Positions 45,314-54,364 of a stretch of DNA of 64,000 nt are shown here, piece after piece; position 1 is the stretch's first letter, and each line of letters opens with the position of its first letter. The notes beneath the pieces were generated by a model. It searched no databases. It worked only from the letters and a program-made list of their open reading frames with translations, and was not told where the DNA came from. The position numbers were made by a program, and so were the translations under genes. Source of the stretch: CALGYY01 sp963678485 (GTDB taxonomy: Bacteria; Bacteroidota; Bacteroidia; Bacteroidales; CAIWKO01); contig OY782882.1 of assembly GCA_963678485.1 (NCBI GenBank), positions 62,001 through 126,000 on the forward strand, written 5' to 3'.

Positions 45314-45853
45314 TTAGTACATATAAATCCACTTAATCTTAGTGGCATCGGGGATAGCGCTCACAGCTATACTTTTCCCCGGTGTTGCTTTTAGGGATGG
45401 AACCTCAACAACGAAGGCTGTTTGAGGAATATCATCGATATAAATCATGATTCCCTTTTCACCACCCACAATGGTTGATATTGAATAGACTTTCTTTAAT
45501 TCGCCCACTTCACTACCAACAGCAATCCCTTTAATCGTCTTGTATTGCGTAGAATAAACATTGATTCTGCTCACCACACAAATATCCATACACATGGTTT
45601 CAATCTCCATCGATGGTTTAGTGTCACCTTTAAGGGTAATATTAATCACTGAATACTCATCGCCTTCGGCAGATTTTGTCTCTGTTTTTATCTGATCAGG
45701 AGTAAACAACACATTCAGCTTTTGCTGATTCATATTGATTTGCACTTTACCCACATGACCTTCGCCAATAATATAAGTGGAATCGCTATACTTCTGTGCC
45801 GCAGCATTCAAAACCAAACAGAGGCATCCCAGCATTAAGAATATCCGTTTCAT
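45314..45853 (-). CDS. Small secreted protein of unknown function
   Basis: A 179-aa protein with a signal peptide (MKRIFLMLGCLCLVLNAAAQ). The mature part is strand-rich with repeated charged turns (DSTYIIGEGHVGKVQIN; TKSAEGDEYSVINIT; TIVGGEKGIMIYIDDIPQTAF) and no recognised motif. It shares a transcript with the CapA-like gene (17 bp apart). An upstream in-frame ATG at 45862 would add three residues (MMI). Promoter TATATTTG lies at 45893-45900. Confidence 0.75.
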   Translation of the reverse strand: MKRIFLMLGCLCLVLNAAAQKYSDSTYIIGEGHVGKVQINMNQQKLNVLFTPDQIKTETKSAEGDEYSVINITLKGDTKPSMEIETMCMDICVVSRINVYSTQYKTIKGIAVGSEVGELKKVYSISTIVGGEKGIMIYIDDIPQTAFVVEVPSLKATPGKSIAVSAIPDATKIKWIYMY

Positions 45854-45892
45854 AATCATCATTTTAATTACTCTACTCGTGATTTAGTAATA

Positions 45893-45900
45893 CAAATATA
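45893..45900 (-). promoter_or_regulatory. -7 promoter element (TATATTTG)
   Basis: Minus-strand match to TAnnTTTG about 40 bp before the first gene of the two-gene run. The adjoining gap up to 46150 shows no other feature. Confidence 0.4.
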
Positions 45901-46152
45901 CATAAATATTATTCGCTGCAATTGACTAAGGATTTATATCTAAAAAAGCTGCACTATTGCCATTTTTGCGTCTGAACAAAACTCCAAATCCTTTATGCAT
46001 TGGACAGCACAATTCAAATTATCTTCAGAAGATTAATCACGGGTTCACATTCAGGGCAAGCCCTAAGACCTATTCTGTCTCACCTCAATCGGGATTGTTC
46101 GACAAAGACTTTAAATTCTCCATCGGCTCTTAAAACCAATGCTCACTTATAA

Positions 46153-46201
46153 AACCATATGTTTATATGGTTGTCCGACACCCTTCCACCCGCTATTTTT
46201 G
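46153..46201 (+). promoter_or_regulatory. Promoter with inverted repeat at the -33 element
   Basis: TTG at 46171-46173, 20 bp, then TATTTTTG at 46194-46201: a full Bacteroidota promoter for the delta-60 gene (ATG 46224). The perfect 8-bp inverted repeat AACCATAT-GTTT-ATATGGTT (46153-46172) runs into the -33 element and could be an operator. Confidence 0.55.
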
Positions 46202-46223
46202 CAACCATTAAGTCCAAATCAAT

Positions 46224-47822
46224 ATGAAAAATAAAATCATATTTCAAAACTATATTATTGGAATGTTTAAAAAAATCACCATCAAACAATCCTTATTCAA
46301 ATGTTTACCAATAATAATTATTATTACTTGTACCTTCAAGGGGCAAGCTCAGCCAGGAAGTCCAGATTTGAGCTTTGGCATTGCAGGCATTAACACAACA
46401 CAAACCGGAATTTCCAGTGATTATGGCAGAGCAATGCGGTTACAAACAGACGAAAAAATGCTTGTCGCCGGATTCTCCTACAACAGTTCTAATAATTTCG
46501 ATTTTCTGTTGGTCAGATATACAACAGCAGGTTGGCCCGATAGCACCTTTGGAAATAATGGATACATATCAACATCGATTAACACCCACGATGATTATGC
46601 AAGTTGTCTTGCAATCCAACCCGATAGTAAGATTATTCTCGCTGGAGGATCTTCTTACAACGGATCTAATTACGAAATTGCAATGGTACGGTATACCTGC
46701 AATGGAATCATCGATTCAAGCTTTGGGGCGTTTGGTGTGGTTAAAACACAAATCCCGGGAAATCCAACATCCTACGCAAATGCCATTACATTACAAAACG
46801 ACGGAAAAATTCTGATTGCTGCCCGAACTTTCACTGGTGCAACTAATCGGTTCGCTTGCCTGAGATATCTTCAGAATGGCACTATCGACAGCAGTTTCGG
46901 AAGCTATGGCATTGTTACAACAGCATTTGGAGGCATCGACGATGAGGCCAATGCAATGGCCATACAAACAGATGGGAAAATTATTGTAAGCGGTTGGGCG
47001 TACACTGGAGCAAACGATGACTATGCAATGATTCGGTACAAAGCAGATGGAACGGCCGACTCAACCTTTGGTACCAATGGAAAAGTAACAACCGATGTTG
47101 GGGGAAATTTCGATTATGTTTACGCTATGGCCATTCAAACTGATAATAAGATTGTGCTTAGCGGGTATTCAATTCTAAGTAGTGATGATGTTTCGATGGC
47201 AAGATACCTTCCCAATGGGGCTTTAGACACTGGCTTTGGAGTTAATGGCAAAGTAATTACCACCGTTGGTGCAGGCTCGGATGCTGCCTATGCTGTATGC
47301 ATTCAGGACAATGGAAAAATTTTGCTGAGCGGGAACTCTGTGAATGGATTAGGAAATACGGATGCTTTGCTGCTTCGTTACAATTCCGATGGATTAAGCG
47401 ACAATTCCTTTGGAACAAGCGGCATTGTAAGGACTGACGTAAACGGCAACAACGATCAATCATTTGGACTTGCAACACAAAGTGATGGAAAAATCCTAAG
47501 CGCAGGCAGTAGTAGCGATGGCTCATACAACAAGGTGCTTGTGATACGCTATAATACTGACATTTCTGTAAATACTTCAGAACACAACACCACCCAATTT
47601 GATATATTCCCAAACCCAGCAAGCGATTACGTTATCATTAGTAATATCGAAAATAATTACAATCAAGCTGTTCTGATAAATATGCAGGGCCAGCAAATAA
47701 AAGAGTTTCAATTAAGCACAAAGGAATTCAAACTCGACATTAGCACTATTCCATCAGGCTTGTATTTACTGAACATCAAATCATCAAACAGCATGATGCA
47801 GCAGAAATTGGTGATCCAATAA
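46224..47822 (+). CDS. Delta-60 repeat protein with T9SS type A sorting domain
   Basis: A 532-aa secreted protein. The first Met at 46224 gives a ~42-residue leader with a hydrophobic core (CLPIIIIITCTFKGQAQ); Met14 (MFKKITIK) is an equally good start. About seven delta-60 (DUF5122) repeats of 50-60 residues follow, with the pattern DSTFGNNGY...A..IQ.DGKI..AG......F...RY, predicted to form a beta-propeller. T9SS sorting domain: FDIFPNPASDYVIISNIEN to QKLVIQ. Exported and probably surface bound. Expression may respond to a regulator via the inverted repeat at the promoter. Confidence 0.9.
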   Translation: MKNKIIFQNYIIGMFKKITIKQSLFKCLPIIIIITCTFKGQAQPGSPDLSFGIAGINTTQTGISSDYGRAMRLQTDEKMLVAGFSYNSSNNFDFLLVRYTTAGWPDSTFGNNGYISTSINTHDDYASCLAIQPDSKIILAGGSSYNGSNYEIAMVRYTCNGIIDSSFGAFGVVKTQIPGNPTSYANAITLQNDGKILIAARTFTGATNRFACLRYLQNGTIDSSFGSYGIVTTAFGGIDDEANAMAIQTDGKIIVSGWAYTGANDDYAMIRYKADGTADSTFGTNGKVTTDVGGNFDYVYAMAIQTDNKIVLSGYSILSSDDVSMARYLPNGALDTGFGVNGKVITTVGAGSDAAYAVCIQDNGKILLSGNSVNGLGNTDALLLRYNSDGLSDNSFGTSGIVRTDVNGNNDQSFGLATQSDGKILSAGSSSDGSYNKVLVIRYNTDISVNTSEHNTTQFDIFPNPASDYVIISNIENNYNQAVLINMQGQQIKEFQLSTKEFKLDISTIPSGLYLLNIKSSNSMMQQKLVIQ

Positions 47823-47844
47823 AGCTCTAACGCAAACCTGAAAT

Positions 47845-47991
47845 AATAAGAGCCCGTCCATAAACTGTGTGGCTGATTAAAAAGCGCTGGATACTAGACG
47901 CCCGAAGTGTTGGAGTGTAGGAGTCTACTTGGGTAATCAACTGCCCGCCAAAACGAGAACAACGCTGCAGACCGACTTCATGGACAGACCC
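47845..47991. repeat. Dispersed intergenic repeat, full copy B
   Basis: Related along its length to 15241-15397. Ends form imperfect inverted repeats (GCCCGTCCATAAACT against GTCTGTCCATGAAGT). It lies between the delta-60 gene and the sulfatase gene, and again no reading frame is meaningful. Confidence 0.75.
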
Positions 47992-48039
47992 TCCTTAACA
48001 AGATTACAAACAAAATTAACAAGCTAAGGCTAAGCTTTG

Positions 48040-48047
48040 TATTTTTG
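48040..48047 (+). promoter_or_regulatory. -7 promoter element of the sulfatase-like gene (TATTTTTG)
   Basis: TATTTTTG lies only 12 bp before the GTG at 48060. Initiation at the usual distance would give a leader of about half a dozen bases, close to a leaderless mRNA. Confidence 0.5.
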
Positions 48048-48059
48048 TAAAAAAAAATC

Positions 48060-49931
48060 GTGGCAACAGCAAAGAAAATACTTTGGGCTTTTCTCAAGCT
48101 ATTTGCATTCTGGATGGTATTCTTCATCCTGCTGCGAATAGGTTTTCTGTTGTATGAAGCACATCAGCTCAAAGGCATTCCATTCCTTTCAATTTTGTCA
48201 CTGTTCTGGCATGCGCTACGATTGGATGTTTCTGCGACCTCCTTTTTAATGCTGTTTCCTTTTGCACTGTGGATTATTCAATCCGTCCTACCCCGACGTT
48301 TCTTCGACATCCTTCTTCAAGTGTATGTTTCATTAATGATTTTCGTTCTGGCCGCCATTACTGTTGGTGAAATGGGCGTTTTTGACGAATGGAAAACAAA
48401 ATTACATTACAAAGCATTGATTTATCTTGCACACCCATCGGAGATTGTGCGCACCGCAGAAACGGGAAAAACGATAATCTTAAGCATTATATTCATATTA
48501 TTTAATCTTGCTGGATATTTTATCTGGAAAAAAGGATTTTATGTTGCAACAGCGGGAATTTCACAAAAACTATTATTTACCCTCACCTTTATTTTAATAA
48601 TGCCCGTATTGCTTCTAATCGGGATGCGGGGCGGCGTTCAGCCAATACCTGTGAATCAAAGTTCATGTTATTATTCCCGTAAAGACATTCTGAATTTAAC
48701 TGCTGTTAACTCAGGCTGGAATTTAGTACATTCCATTTTAGAGAATAATAAGGCTATGGGAACCAATCCTTTTAAAATATATCCTGTAAACGAAGCCACA
48801 CAGAGAGTGCAGAATTTGATGAATACTCCCTGTGACAGCACTCAGCGGGTTATTCAGCAACCCAGGCCTAATATAGTGATGATAATTCTCGAAGGATGGT
48901 CGGCCGAATTGTCCGATTCACTGGGCGGTGACCCGGGAATCACACCCAACCTATCGCTGCTCGCAAAGGATGGATTAATGTTCAGCCAAATGTACAATAG
49001 CGGAACCCGCTCTCAACAAGGCATTGCAGCACTCCTTAGCGGATATCCTGCCTTTCCGTATTCAACCATTACGCAGCATCCGGAAAAATACAGCAAGTTG
49101 CCCTCCCTTGTTAAAGACCTTGATAGCGCGGGTTACAACACTTCCTTTTGTTTTGGTGGCGCATTAAATTACGGAAATTTGAGAGCATATTTGAATTCCT
49201 GCAGCTTCGACCGTATTCTTGAACAACGCGATCTATCTTCCGATTTACCTTCCGGGAAATTAGGGATTCACGATGAATATATGCTGCCTGTTTTTCTTGG
49301 AGAAATCGACCAATTAAACCAGCCTTTCTTTTCCGCCTTATTCACCATTTCTACCCATTCGCCCTATGATCAGCCTATGCCCGATCTATTTTCAAAATAC
49401 ACCTACGAAAGGCCTTATGTAAACGCTGCTCATTATGCTGATAAATGTCTGGGCGACTTTTTCGCCAAAGCCCGCAGCAAGCCTTGGTTTTCGAATACCC
49501 TGTTCATTTTGGTCTCCGATCATAGTCATGGAACCTATACCAATCGCGATTATTATGATCCTGCCTATAACAAAATTGTATGCTTATGGTATGGCGATGT
49601 ACTGGACTCCGCTTTTCGCGGAAGGCAGATTGAAAAAATCGGCTCACAGTGCGACCTTCCAACAACTGTTCTCACTCAGCTAAAATTCAACACCAGCCGC
49701 TACATTTGGGGAAAAAACCTTTTAAATACATGTAGTCCGGATTACGCCTATTATTCGTTCGAAGTTGGTTTTGGCTGGGTAAGACCTTGGGGGTATTACA
49801 CTCAGGATACCCGAATGAGCGCACCTTTCATGCAGGCCTGCGATTCAACCACCGGACATTCAAAGGCAGAACTCGAAACCGAAGGAAAATCATACCTTCA
49901 ACTACTGTATCAGGACTTTCTGGATCGTTAA
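48060..49931 (+). CDS. LTA synthase-like sulfatase (membrane alkaline-phosphatase superfamily)
   Basis: A 623-aa protein with a GTG start; five N-terminal TM helices (for example ILWAFLKLFAFWMVFFILLRI) precede an extracytoplasmic sulfatase-fold domain. Key residues: IILEGWSAE (first metal site), catalytic Thr316 in YNSGTRSQQG, FSTISTHSPYDQP-type loop (TISTHSPYDQP) and LVSDHSHG (metal ligands). Relatives transfer phosphoglycerol (LtaS, OpgB) or phosphoethanolamine to envelope glycans or lipids. LTA is not made by Gram-negatives, so a periplasmic glycan or lipid is the more likely acceptor. Confidence 0.9.
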   Translation: MATAKKILWAFLKLFAFWMVFFILLRIGFLLYEAHQLKGIPFLSILSLFWHALRLDVSATSFLMLFPFALWIIQSVLPRRFFDILLQVYVSLMIFVLAAITVGEMGVFDEWKTKLHYKALIYLAHPSEIVRTAETGKTIILSIIFILFNLAGYFIWKKGFYVATAGISQKLLFTLTFILIMPVLLLIGMRGGVQPIPVNQSSCYYSRKDILNLTAVNSGWNLVHSILENNKAMGTNPFKIYPVNEATQRVQNLMNTPCDSTQRVIQQPRPNIVMIILEGWSAELSDSLGGDPGITPNLSLLAKDGLMFSQMYNSGTRSQQGIAALLSGYPAFPYSTITQHPEKYSKLPSLVKDLDSAGYNTSFCFGGALNYGNLRAYLNSCSFDRILEQRDLSSDLPSGKLGIHDEYMLPVFLGEIDQLNQPFFSALFTISTHSPYDQPMPDLFSKYTYERPYVNAAHYADKCLGDFFAKARSKPWFSNTLFILVSDHSHGTYTNRDYYDPAYNKIVCLWYGDVLDSAFRGRQIEKIGSQCDLPTTVLTQLKFNTSRYIWGKNLLNTCSPDYAYYSFEVGFGWVRPWGYYTQDTRMSAPFMQACDSTTGHSKAELETEGKSYLQLLYQDFLDR

Positions 49932-49985
49932 CGAGTCTAACAGGAAACCATAATCCCTGAGTAGCCACATATTACGAATACTGGA

Positions 49986-50036
49986 ACTCTAACCATTCAC
50001 GGGGTGACTTGAAGTCACCCCGTGAATGGTTAGAGT
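49986..50036. repeat. Long hairpin repeat, copy 4, perfect 25-bp stem
   Basis: The arms 49986-50010 and 50012-50036 are perfectly complementary around a single central G (core CACGGGGTGACTT). The inner 13 bp match the hairpins at 43587 and 44016; the outer bases differ but are still paired. Lies between two co-directional genes; there is no T run, so it is a structural repeat more than a classic terminator. Confidence 0.85.
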
Positions 50037-50138
50037 CTACACCAATTAAATACGCCGACTGACTTCATTTGCCCATCAATTCAATTATCCCTACTTTTGT
50101 TATCAGAAATAAATAATTAAAAATCACCGTAAGCACCA

Positions 50139-50384
50139 ATGATCTTCAGTTTCTTCAGCACACCCAAAGCAAAAAAATTCACATACAAACCACTCATCTA
50201 TAATGAGGGTTTGCTTGCATCCGATCGCATGTCGGATCAAGGTGAAATGCATGCTGCGCTAAGAAAAGAACTTGACAGAACTTGGAAACCATGTCGAAAT
50301 AAGGATAAACGAATGCGGGGTATGGTGATTATGATTATTCTCCTTTTAATCACTTTACTTTTATTATGGTGGATACTTCACTAA
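50139..50384 (+). CDS. Small tail-anchored membrane protein upstream of mutL
   Basis: An 81-aa protein with a basic, soluble N-terminal part (KAKKFTYKPLIYNEG; RKELDRTWKPCRNKDKRMRG) and one C-terminal TM helix (MVIMIILLLITLLLLWWIL). No family name is known to me. Its stop overlaps the -7 box of mutL. Proteins of this size and shape are often found before mutL in Bacteroidota, but a repair function is not implied. Confidence 0.7.
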   Translation: MIFSFFSTPKAKKFTYKPLIYNEGLLASDRMSDQGEMHAALRKELDRTWKPCRNKDKRMRGMVIMIILLLITLLLLWWILH

Positions 50385-50389
50385 CTTTG
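50382..50389 (+). promoter_or_regulatory. -7 promoter element of mutL (TAACTTTG)
   Basis: TAACTTTG overlaps the TAA stop of the small membrane protein gene, 29 bp before the mutL ATG. It would let mutL be transcribed independently. Confidence 0.45.
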
Positions 50390-50418
50390 CACCGGAAAAA
50401 CTAACACATTACAAACAA

Positions 50419-52260
50419 ATGGATATTATCAAACTCCTTCCTGATATGGTGGCCAATCAGATTGCGGCCGGGGAGGTGATTCAGCGGCCGGCATCTGCAG
50501 TGAAGGAATTGCTGGAAAATGCTGTCGATGCAGGATCCACCGAAATTACGGTTGTATTGAAGGATGCAGGCAAAACCTTGATACAAATTACTGATAACGG
50601 TTGCGGAATGTCGGAAAGCGATGCACGCTTGTGCTTTGCACGCCACGCCACAAGTAAAATACGTGAAGCGAACGACCTTTTTGCGATCCGTACGATGGGC
50701 TTCCGTGGAGAAGCGCTGGCATCCATAGCGTCCATCGCTCAGGTAGAACTTCGCACCAAACGGGTTGAAGATGAAGTGGGCACCAGTATACAAATCGAAG
50801 GTTCCGACATTAAACTTCAGGAGCCCTGTCAGTGCAATAACGGCACTTCGTTTTTGGTAAAGAATATATTTTTTAATGTCCCTGCCCGCCGTACCTTCCT
50901 AAAATCCGAAGCTACCGAACTCAGCTATATCATGGAAGAGTTCCAGCGAGTAGCTCTGGTAAATCCGGGTATTGCATTCAGCCTGTTTCATAATGGAAAA
51001 CAACATTACAAGCTCGACGCAGGCAATAGCAAACAACGCATCCTAGCAATTTTTGGCAATGGCTACGCGCAGAAACTAGTCCCCGTTGAAACACAAAGCA
51101 ACATTGTCAATATTACTGGGTTCATTGGAAAACCTGAATTTGCTAAGCGTACAAGAGGCGAACAGTATTTCTTTGCAAACAATCGATTCATTCGTCACCC
51201 CTATCTGCACCATGCCGTGGTGAATGCGTTTCAGGATGTTATTGCGGAGAACACCCATCCAAGCTATTTCCTGTTTCTTGATGTTGACCCCAAAACCATC
51301 GACATCAATATACACCCAACAAAAACTGAAGTCAAGTTTGAGGATGAAAAATCAATGTACGCCATAGTACGGGCTGCAGTAAAACAATCGATCGGAAAAT
51401 TCAGTCTAACCCCAAGCATGGACTTCGAAATAGAACGCAGTCTTGACTTTGCGGAACTTAAACCCGGAGAAACAGTAAAGGTTCCGCAAATTAAAGTGAA
51501 TCCCTATTTCAATCCCTTCCATAAAGAAGATCAGGTTGAGAAGCAGAGCTTCAGTCATAAAACACCCGCCAATAAAGGACTGGACCAATGGGAGAAATTA
51601 TTTCCTAAAGAACAGGATTACATTGCGCCTCAGCAGGAGAGCTTATTCCCTACCCAAAATATTGAATCCGCATTGGATGACACCTCTGCTGAAAAAGAAA
51701 CAGCAAAATATTACCAATTACAGCAGCGTTATATCCTCACCCAATTAAAAACGGGACTCATCGTGATTCATCAGCAATACGCCCACGAACGCATACTGTA
51801 CGAACGTTACCTTAAAAATTATCGTGAAGGTCACCGCGCTGTACAGCAGTTAATGTTCCCACAAACCGTGAGCTTCAACACTATCGACGCCGAACTCTTT
51901 GCATCACTCTTGGGTGATTTGCAACATTCAGGCTTCGACATCGAAGATTTTGGAAAAGGCAGCTTTATTGTGAATGGCGTTCCTGCCGATTTCGACAATC
52001 ACTCTATCCAGGATGTTCTTGAACACCTTCTTGAATCTTACAAACAAAACCTTCAGGGGATGGACGGCAACAAGCAAAAACGGGTAGCCGCAGCCTTTGC
52101 ACGACAAATGTCAATACGTCCGGGAAAAATTTTAGGAACCGAAGAAATGCGCAGTATCGTTGATCTTCTCTTTGCCTGCTCTACTCCTGAAACCACCGCC
52201 GACGGTAAGAAAACGTTCACCATACTGTCCTACGAAGAACTCGAATCTAAATTTTTGTAA
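50419..52260 (+). CDS. mutL: DNA mismatch repair protein MutL
   Basis: A 613-aa GHKL ATPase that links MutS mismatch recognition to strand removal. N-terminal motifs: QIAAGEVIQRPASAVKELLENAVDAG (here split: QIAAGEVIQRPA; KELLENAVDAG), TDNGCGM, TMGFRGEALASIASIA and the transducer end RFIRHPYL. The C-terminal dimerisation domain is complete. The endonuclease motif position reads HQQYAHERILYE in place of DQHAxxExxxxE, and no CPHGRP motif is seen near the end, so this MutL probably lacks intrinsic nicking activity. Followed after 25 bp by a rhomboid gene. Confidence 0.97.
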   Translation: MDIIKLLPDMVANQIAAGEVIQRPASAVKELLENAVDAGSTEITVVLKDAGKTLIQITDNGCGMSESDARLCFARHATSKIREANDLFAIRTMGFRGEALASIASIAQVELRTKRVEDEVGTSIQIEGSDIKLQEPCQCNNGTSFLVKNIFFNVPARRTFLKSEATELSYIMEEFQRVALVNPGIAFSLFHNGKQHYKLDAGNSKQRILAIFGNGYAQKLVPVETQSNIVNITGFIGKPEFAKRTRGEQYFFANNRFIRHPYLHHAVVNAFQDVIAENTHPSYFLFLDVDPKTIDINIHPTKTEVKFEDEKSMYAIVRAAVKQSIGKFSLTPSMDFEIERSLDFAELKPGETVKVPQIKVNPYFNPFHKEDQVEKQSFSHKTPANKGLDQWEKLFPKEQDYIAPQQESLFPTQNIESALDDTSAEKETAKYYQLQQRYILTQLKTGLIVIHQQYAHERILYERYLKNYREGHRAVQQLMFPQTVSFNTIDAELFASLLGDLQHSGFDIEDFGKGSFIVNGVPADFDNHSIQDVLEHLLESYKQNLQGMDGNKQKRVAAAFARQMSIRPGKILGTEEMRSIVDLLFACSTPETTADGKKTFTILSYEELESKFL

Positions 52261-52285
52261 TATATCTTCAATTAAATAAAACATT

Positions 52286-53296
52286 ATGTCCTTCGACCAA
52301 TACCGCCCTGCGGGTTTCAAGCTTCTTCCGCCGGTTGTAAAAAATATACTAATCATCAGTGGCCTGTTTTATCTGGCAACGCTGGGACTTGGTACAGCAT
52401 TCAATATTGATCTTCAAGACCTCCTTGGTATGCATTACTTTGCAGCTGATAAATTCGAGCCCTATCAGCTGGTGACCTATATGTTTATGCATGGAAGCTT
52501 CTCGCACATATTCTTTAATATGTTCGCTTTTTGGATGTTTGGGTACGCATTGGAAAATGTCTGGGGTGCAAAACGCTTTTTGATTTATTTCTTTGTGACT
52601 GGCCTGGGTGCTGCACTAATACAAATGCTGGTGTATTATTTTCAGACCGCCCCTGTACTTGAAGCCATTGATTTTTATCGCCACTCTCCTTCTGCTACTG
52701 CATTCAAGGAATTCATGGAATCGTCCAATTTTCAGGTTGTTTCCTACGACATTCAAAACCATGTCAATTCATTCATCGGGAAGTACAACGCCAATTATTT
52801 TCAGGCCGACACTTTGCAGCAATTAGCCAACGCTCATCTAGCGCAAGCAGGAGAATTGCAGCGTCACGCCATGAACATGCCGATGATAGCCGATAGTCTA
52901 AGGGAACAATCAAGTTTACTTAGTGCCCAGGCCGATGTTATTCGTGCACAAAGTGATTCCTTAAATGCCGTTAATCTGAAGTCGTCCATTGATTTTATGA
53001 ATCAGTACCGTGCAGATTATTTGAATGCTCCTGTTGTAGTTGGGGCATCTGGTGCGGTGTTCGGCATATTGCTCGCTTTTGGAATGTTGTTCCCCAACAC
53101 TCGAATCTATCTGTACTTTTTTATACCTATTAAGGCAAAATGGTTTGTAATAATCTATGGCGCCATTGAGCTTGTTGCCGGATTTGGGAACTTTGCGGGT
53201 GACAATGTGGCACATTTTGCACATTTGGGCGGGATGTTGTTTGGTTTTATTCTGATTAAATTTTGGAATAAACGTAACCGAAAAACATTGTTTTAA
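52286..53296 (+). CDS. Rhomboid-family intramembrane serine protease with large insertion
   Basis: A 336-aa membrane protein. TM segments start near 21; the HGSFSHIFFNMFAFWMFG motif (69-86) is the standard rhomboid H/N motif. The catalytic dyad is Ser255 in GASGAVFG and His313 in AHFAHLGG. Between the third TM helix and the catalytic helix there is an insertion of about 125 residues (121-247) with coiled-coil-like segments (QLANAHLAQAGELQRHA; LREQSSLLSAQADVIRAQSDSL), likely periplasmic. Insertions are known in Bacteroidota rhomboids; this one is at the upper end. Pairs with a second rhomboid 12 bp downstream. Confidence 0.92.
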   Translation: MSFDQYRPAGFKLLPPVVKNILIISGLFYLATLGLGTAFNIDLQDLLGMHYFAADKFEPYQLVTYMFMHGSFSHIFFNMFAFWMFGYALENVWGAKRFLIYFFVTGLGAALIQMLVYYFQTAPVLEAIDFYRHSPSATAFKEFMESSNFQVVSYDIQNHVNSFIGKYNANYFQADTLQQLANAHLAQAGELQRHAMNMPMIADSLREQSSLLSAQADVIRAQSDSLNAVNLKSSIDFMNQYRADYLNAPVVVGASGAVFGILLAFGMLFPNTRIYLYFFIPIKAKWFVIIYGAIELVAGFGNFAGDNVAHFAHLGGMLFGFILIKFWNKRNRKTLF

Positions 53297-53308
53297 TCGC
53301 ATCGTACT

Positions 53309-54238
53309 ATGGCTTATCAGAATAATTATTATCGAAATCCCGGTGGAGGGCTCAAAGAACTGTTCAACGGCAAGAATGCACTGTCGGTGCTGATGATGAT
53401 CAACATTGCTGTATTCCTGCTTATGAGCCTGACTCGCCTGCTGTCATTTCTTTACCAGCCTCATGATGCAGCTGTCATCATCGAACCACCGGTCTCCGAA
53501 ATCGCCCAATGGTTTGCTGTGCCTGCATCCTTGCAGACATTGCTACATCGACCGTGGACCGTGCTGTCGTATATGTTCCTGCACGAAAGCCTGCTTCACA
53601 TTTTCTTCAATATGCTGATGTTCTATTTTGGCGGTAAGATCTTTATGGAATATCTAGGCAACCGTAAATTAGTGGCAACTTATCTCTTCGGAGGAATTTT
53701 TGGCGCCATCTTTTATATTGCCGCATTCAACATATTTCCCGTCTTTCGCGGAGTTGTGGACCAATCAGTAGCTCTGGGCGCATCTGCCTCAGTTATTGCT
53801 GTGCTGGTTGCCATTGCCACTTTTATTCCTGACTATACCGTTAATCTGGTTTTCTTGGGTCGTGTGAAGCTCAAGTATATCGCCATCATTTTCGTGGCCA
53901 TTGATCTTCTTAGCATAGAAAAATCCAATCCCGGCGGACATATTGCTCATCTTGGAGGTGCAGTGTGGGGCTTCATGTATATCCTTGCATTAAAGAAAGG
54001 CACCGATATGAGCAAGATGTTTGTCCCCATTGGTCGCTTCTTTAAAAAACTGTTCACACCCAAACCCAAACTCAGAGTCAGCTATAATAATAGACCAATA
54101 AGTGATGATGAATACAATGCTAAGAAAGCAGAGCATCAAAAACAAATTGACGCAATACTCGACAAAATCTCCCGCGCCGGATATGAAAGCCTGAGTAGAG
54201 AAGAAAAGGAATTGTTGTTCAAAGAATCAAAAAAATAA
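53309..54238 (+). CDS. Second rhomboid-family protein, altered active-site motif
   Basis: A 309-aa rhomboid adjacent to the first. The LHESLLHIFFNMLMFYFGG motif (91-109) and His214 in GGHIAHLGG are present, but the serine motif reads GASASV (Ser159) in place of the usual GxSGA. The dyad is therefore intact though the following Gly is Ala; activity may be reduced or of different specificity. After the last TM comes an ~80-residue soluble tail with RPISDDEYNAKKAEHQKQIDAILDKI, a segment also seen in DUF6576-type rhomboid tails. The pair probably works in the inner membrane. Confidence 0.9.
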   Translation: MAYQNNYYRNPGGGLKELFNGKNALSVLMMINIAVFLLMSLTRLLSFLYQPHDAAVIIEPPVSEIAQWFAVPASLQTLLHRPWTVLSYMFLHESLLHIFFNMLMFYFGGKIFMEYLGNRKLVATYLFGGIFGAIFYIAAFNIFPVFRGVVDQSVALGASASVIAVLVAIATFIPDYTVNLVFLGRVKLKYIAIIFVAIDLLSIEKSNPGGHIAHLGGAVWGFMYILALKKGTDMSKMFVPIGRFFKKLFTPKPKLRVSYNNRPISDDEYNAKKAEHQKQIDAILDKISRAGYESLSREEKELLFKESKK

Positions 54239-54343
54239 AAGGAAAATGGGATAATATGATAATGTGGTAATGTGATAATCCATAATGCTTATCAAACCAA
54301 TTAACCCAAATGACTCTAAAAACCAATAACCATAAAAGAAAGG

Positions 54344-54364
54344 ATTCCGGATTAAATCCGGAAT
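54344..54364. repeat. 21-nt palindromic repeat, copy 4
   Basis: Identical core, followed by GACTGGTTCTTAGGTTG and, 23 bp on, AAATGTACTC, which parallels AAATGTACCC after copy 2. Confidence 0.85.
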
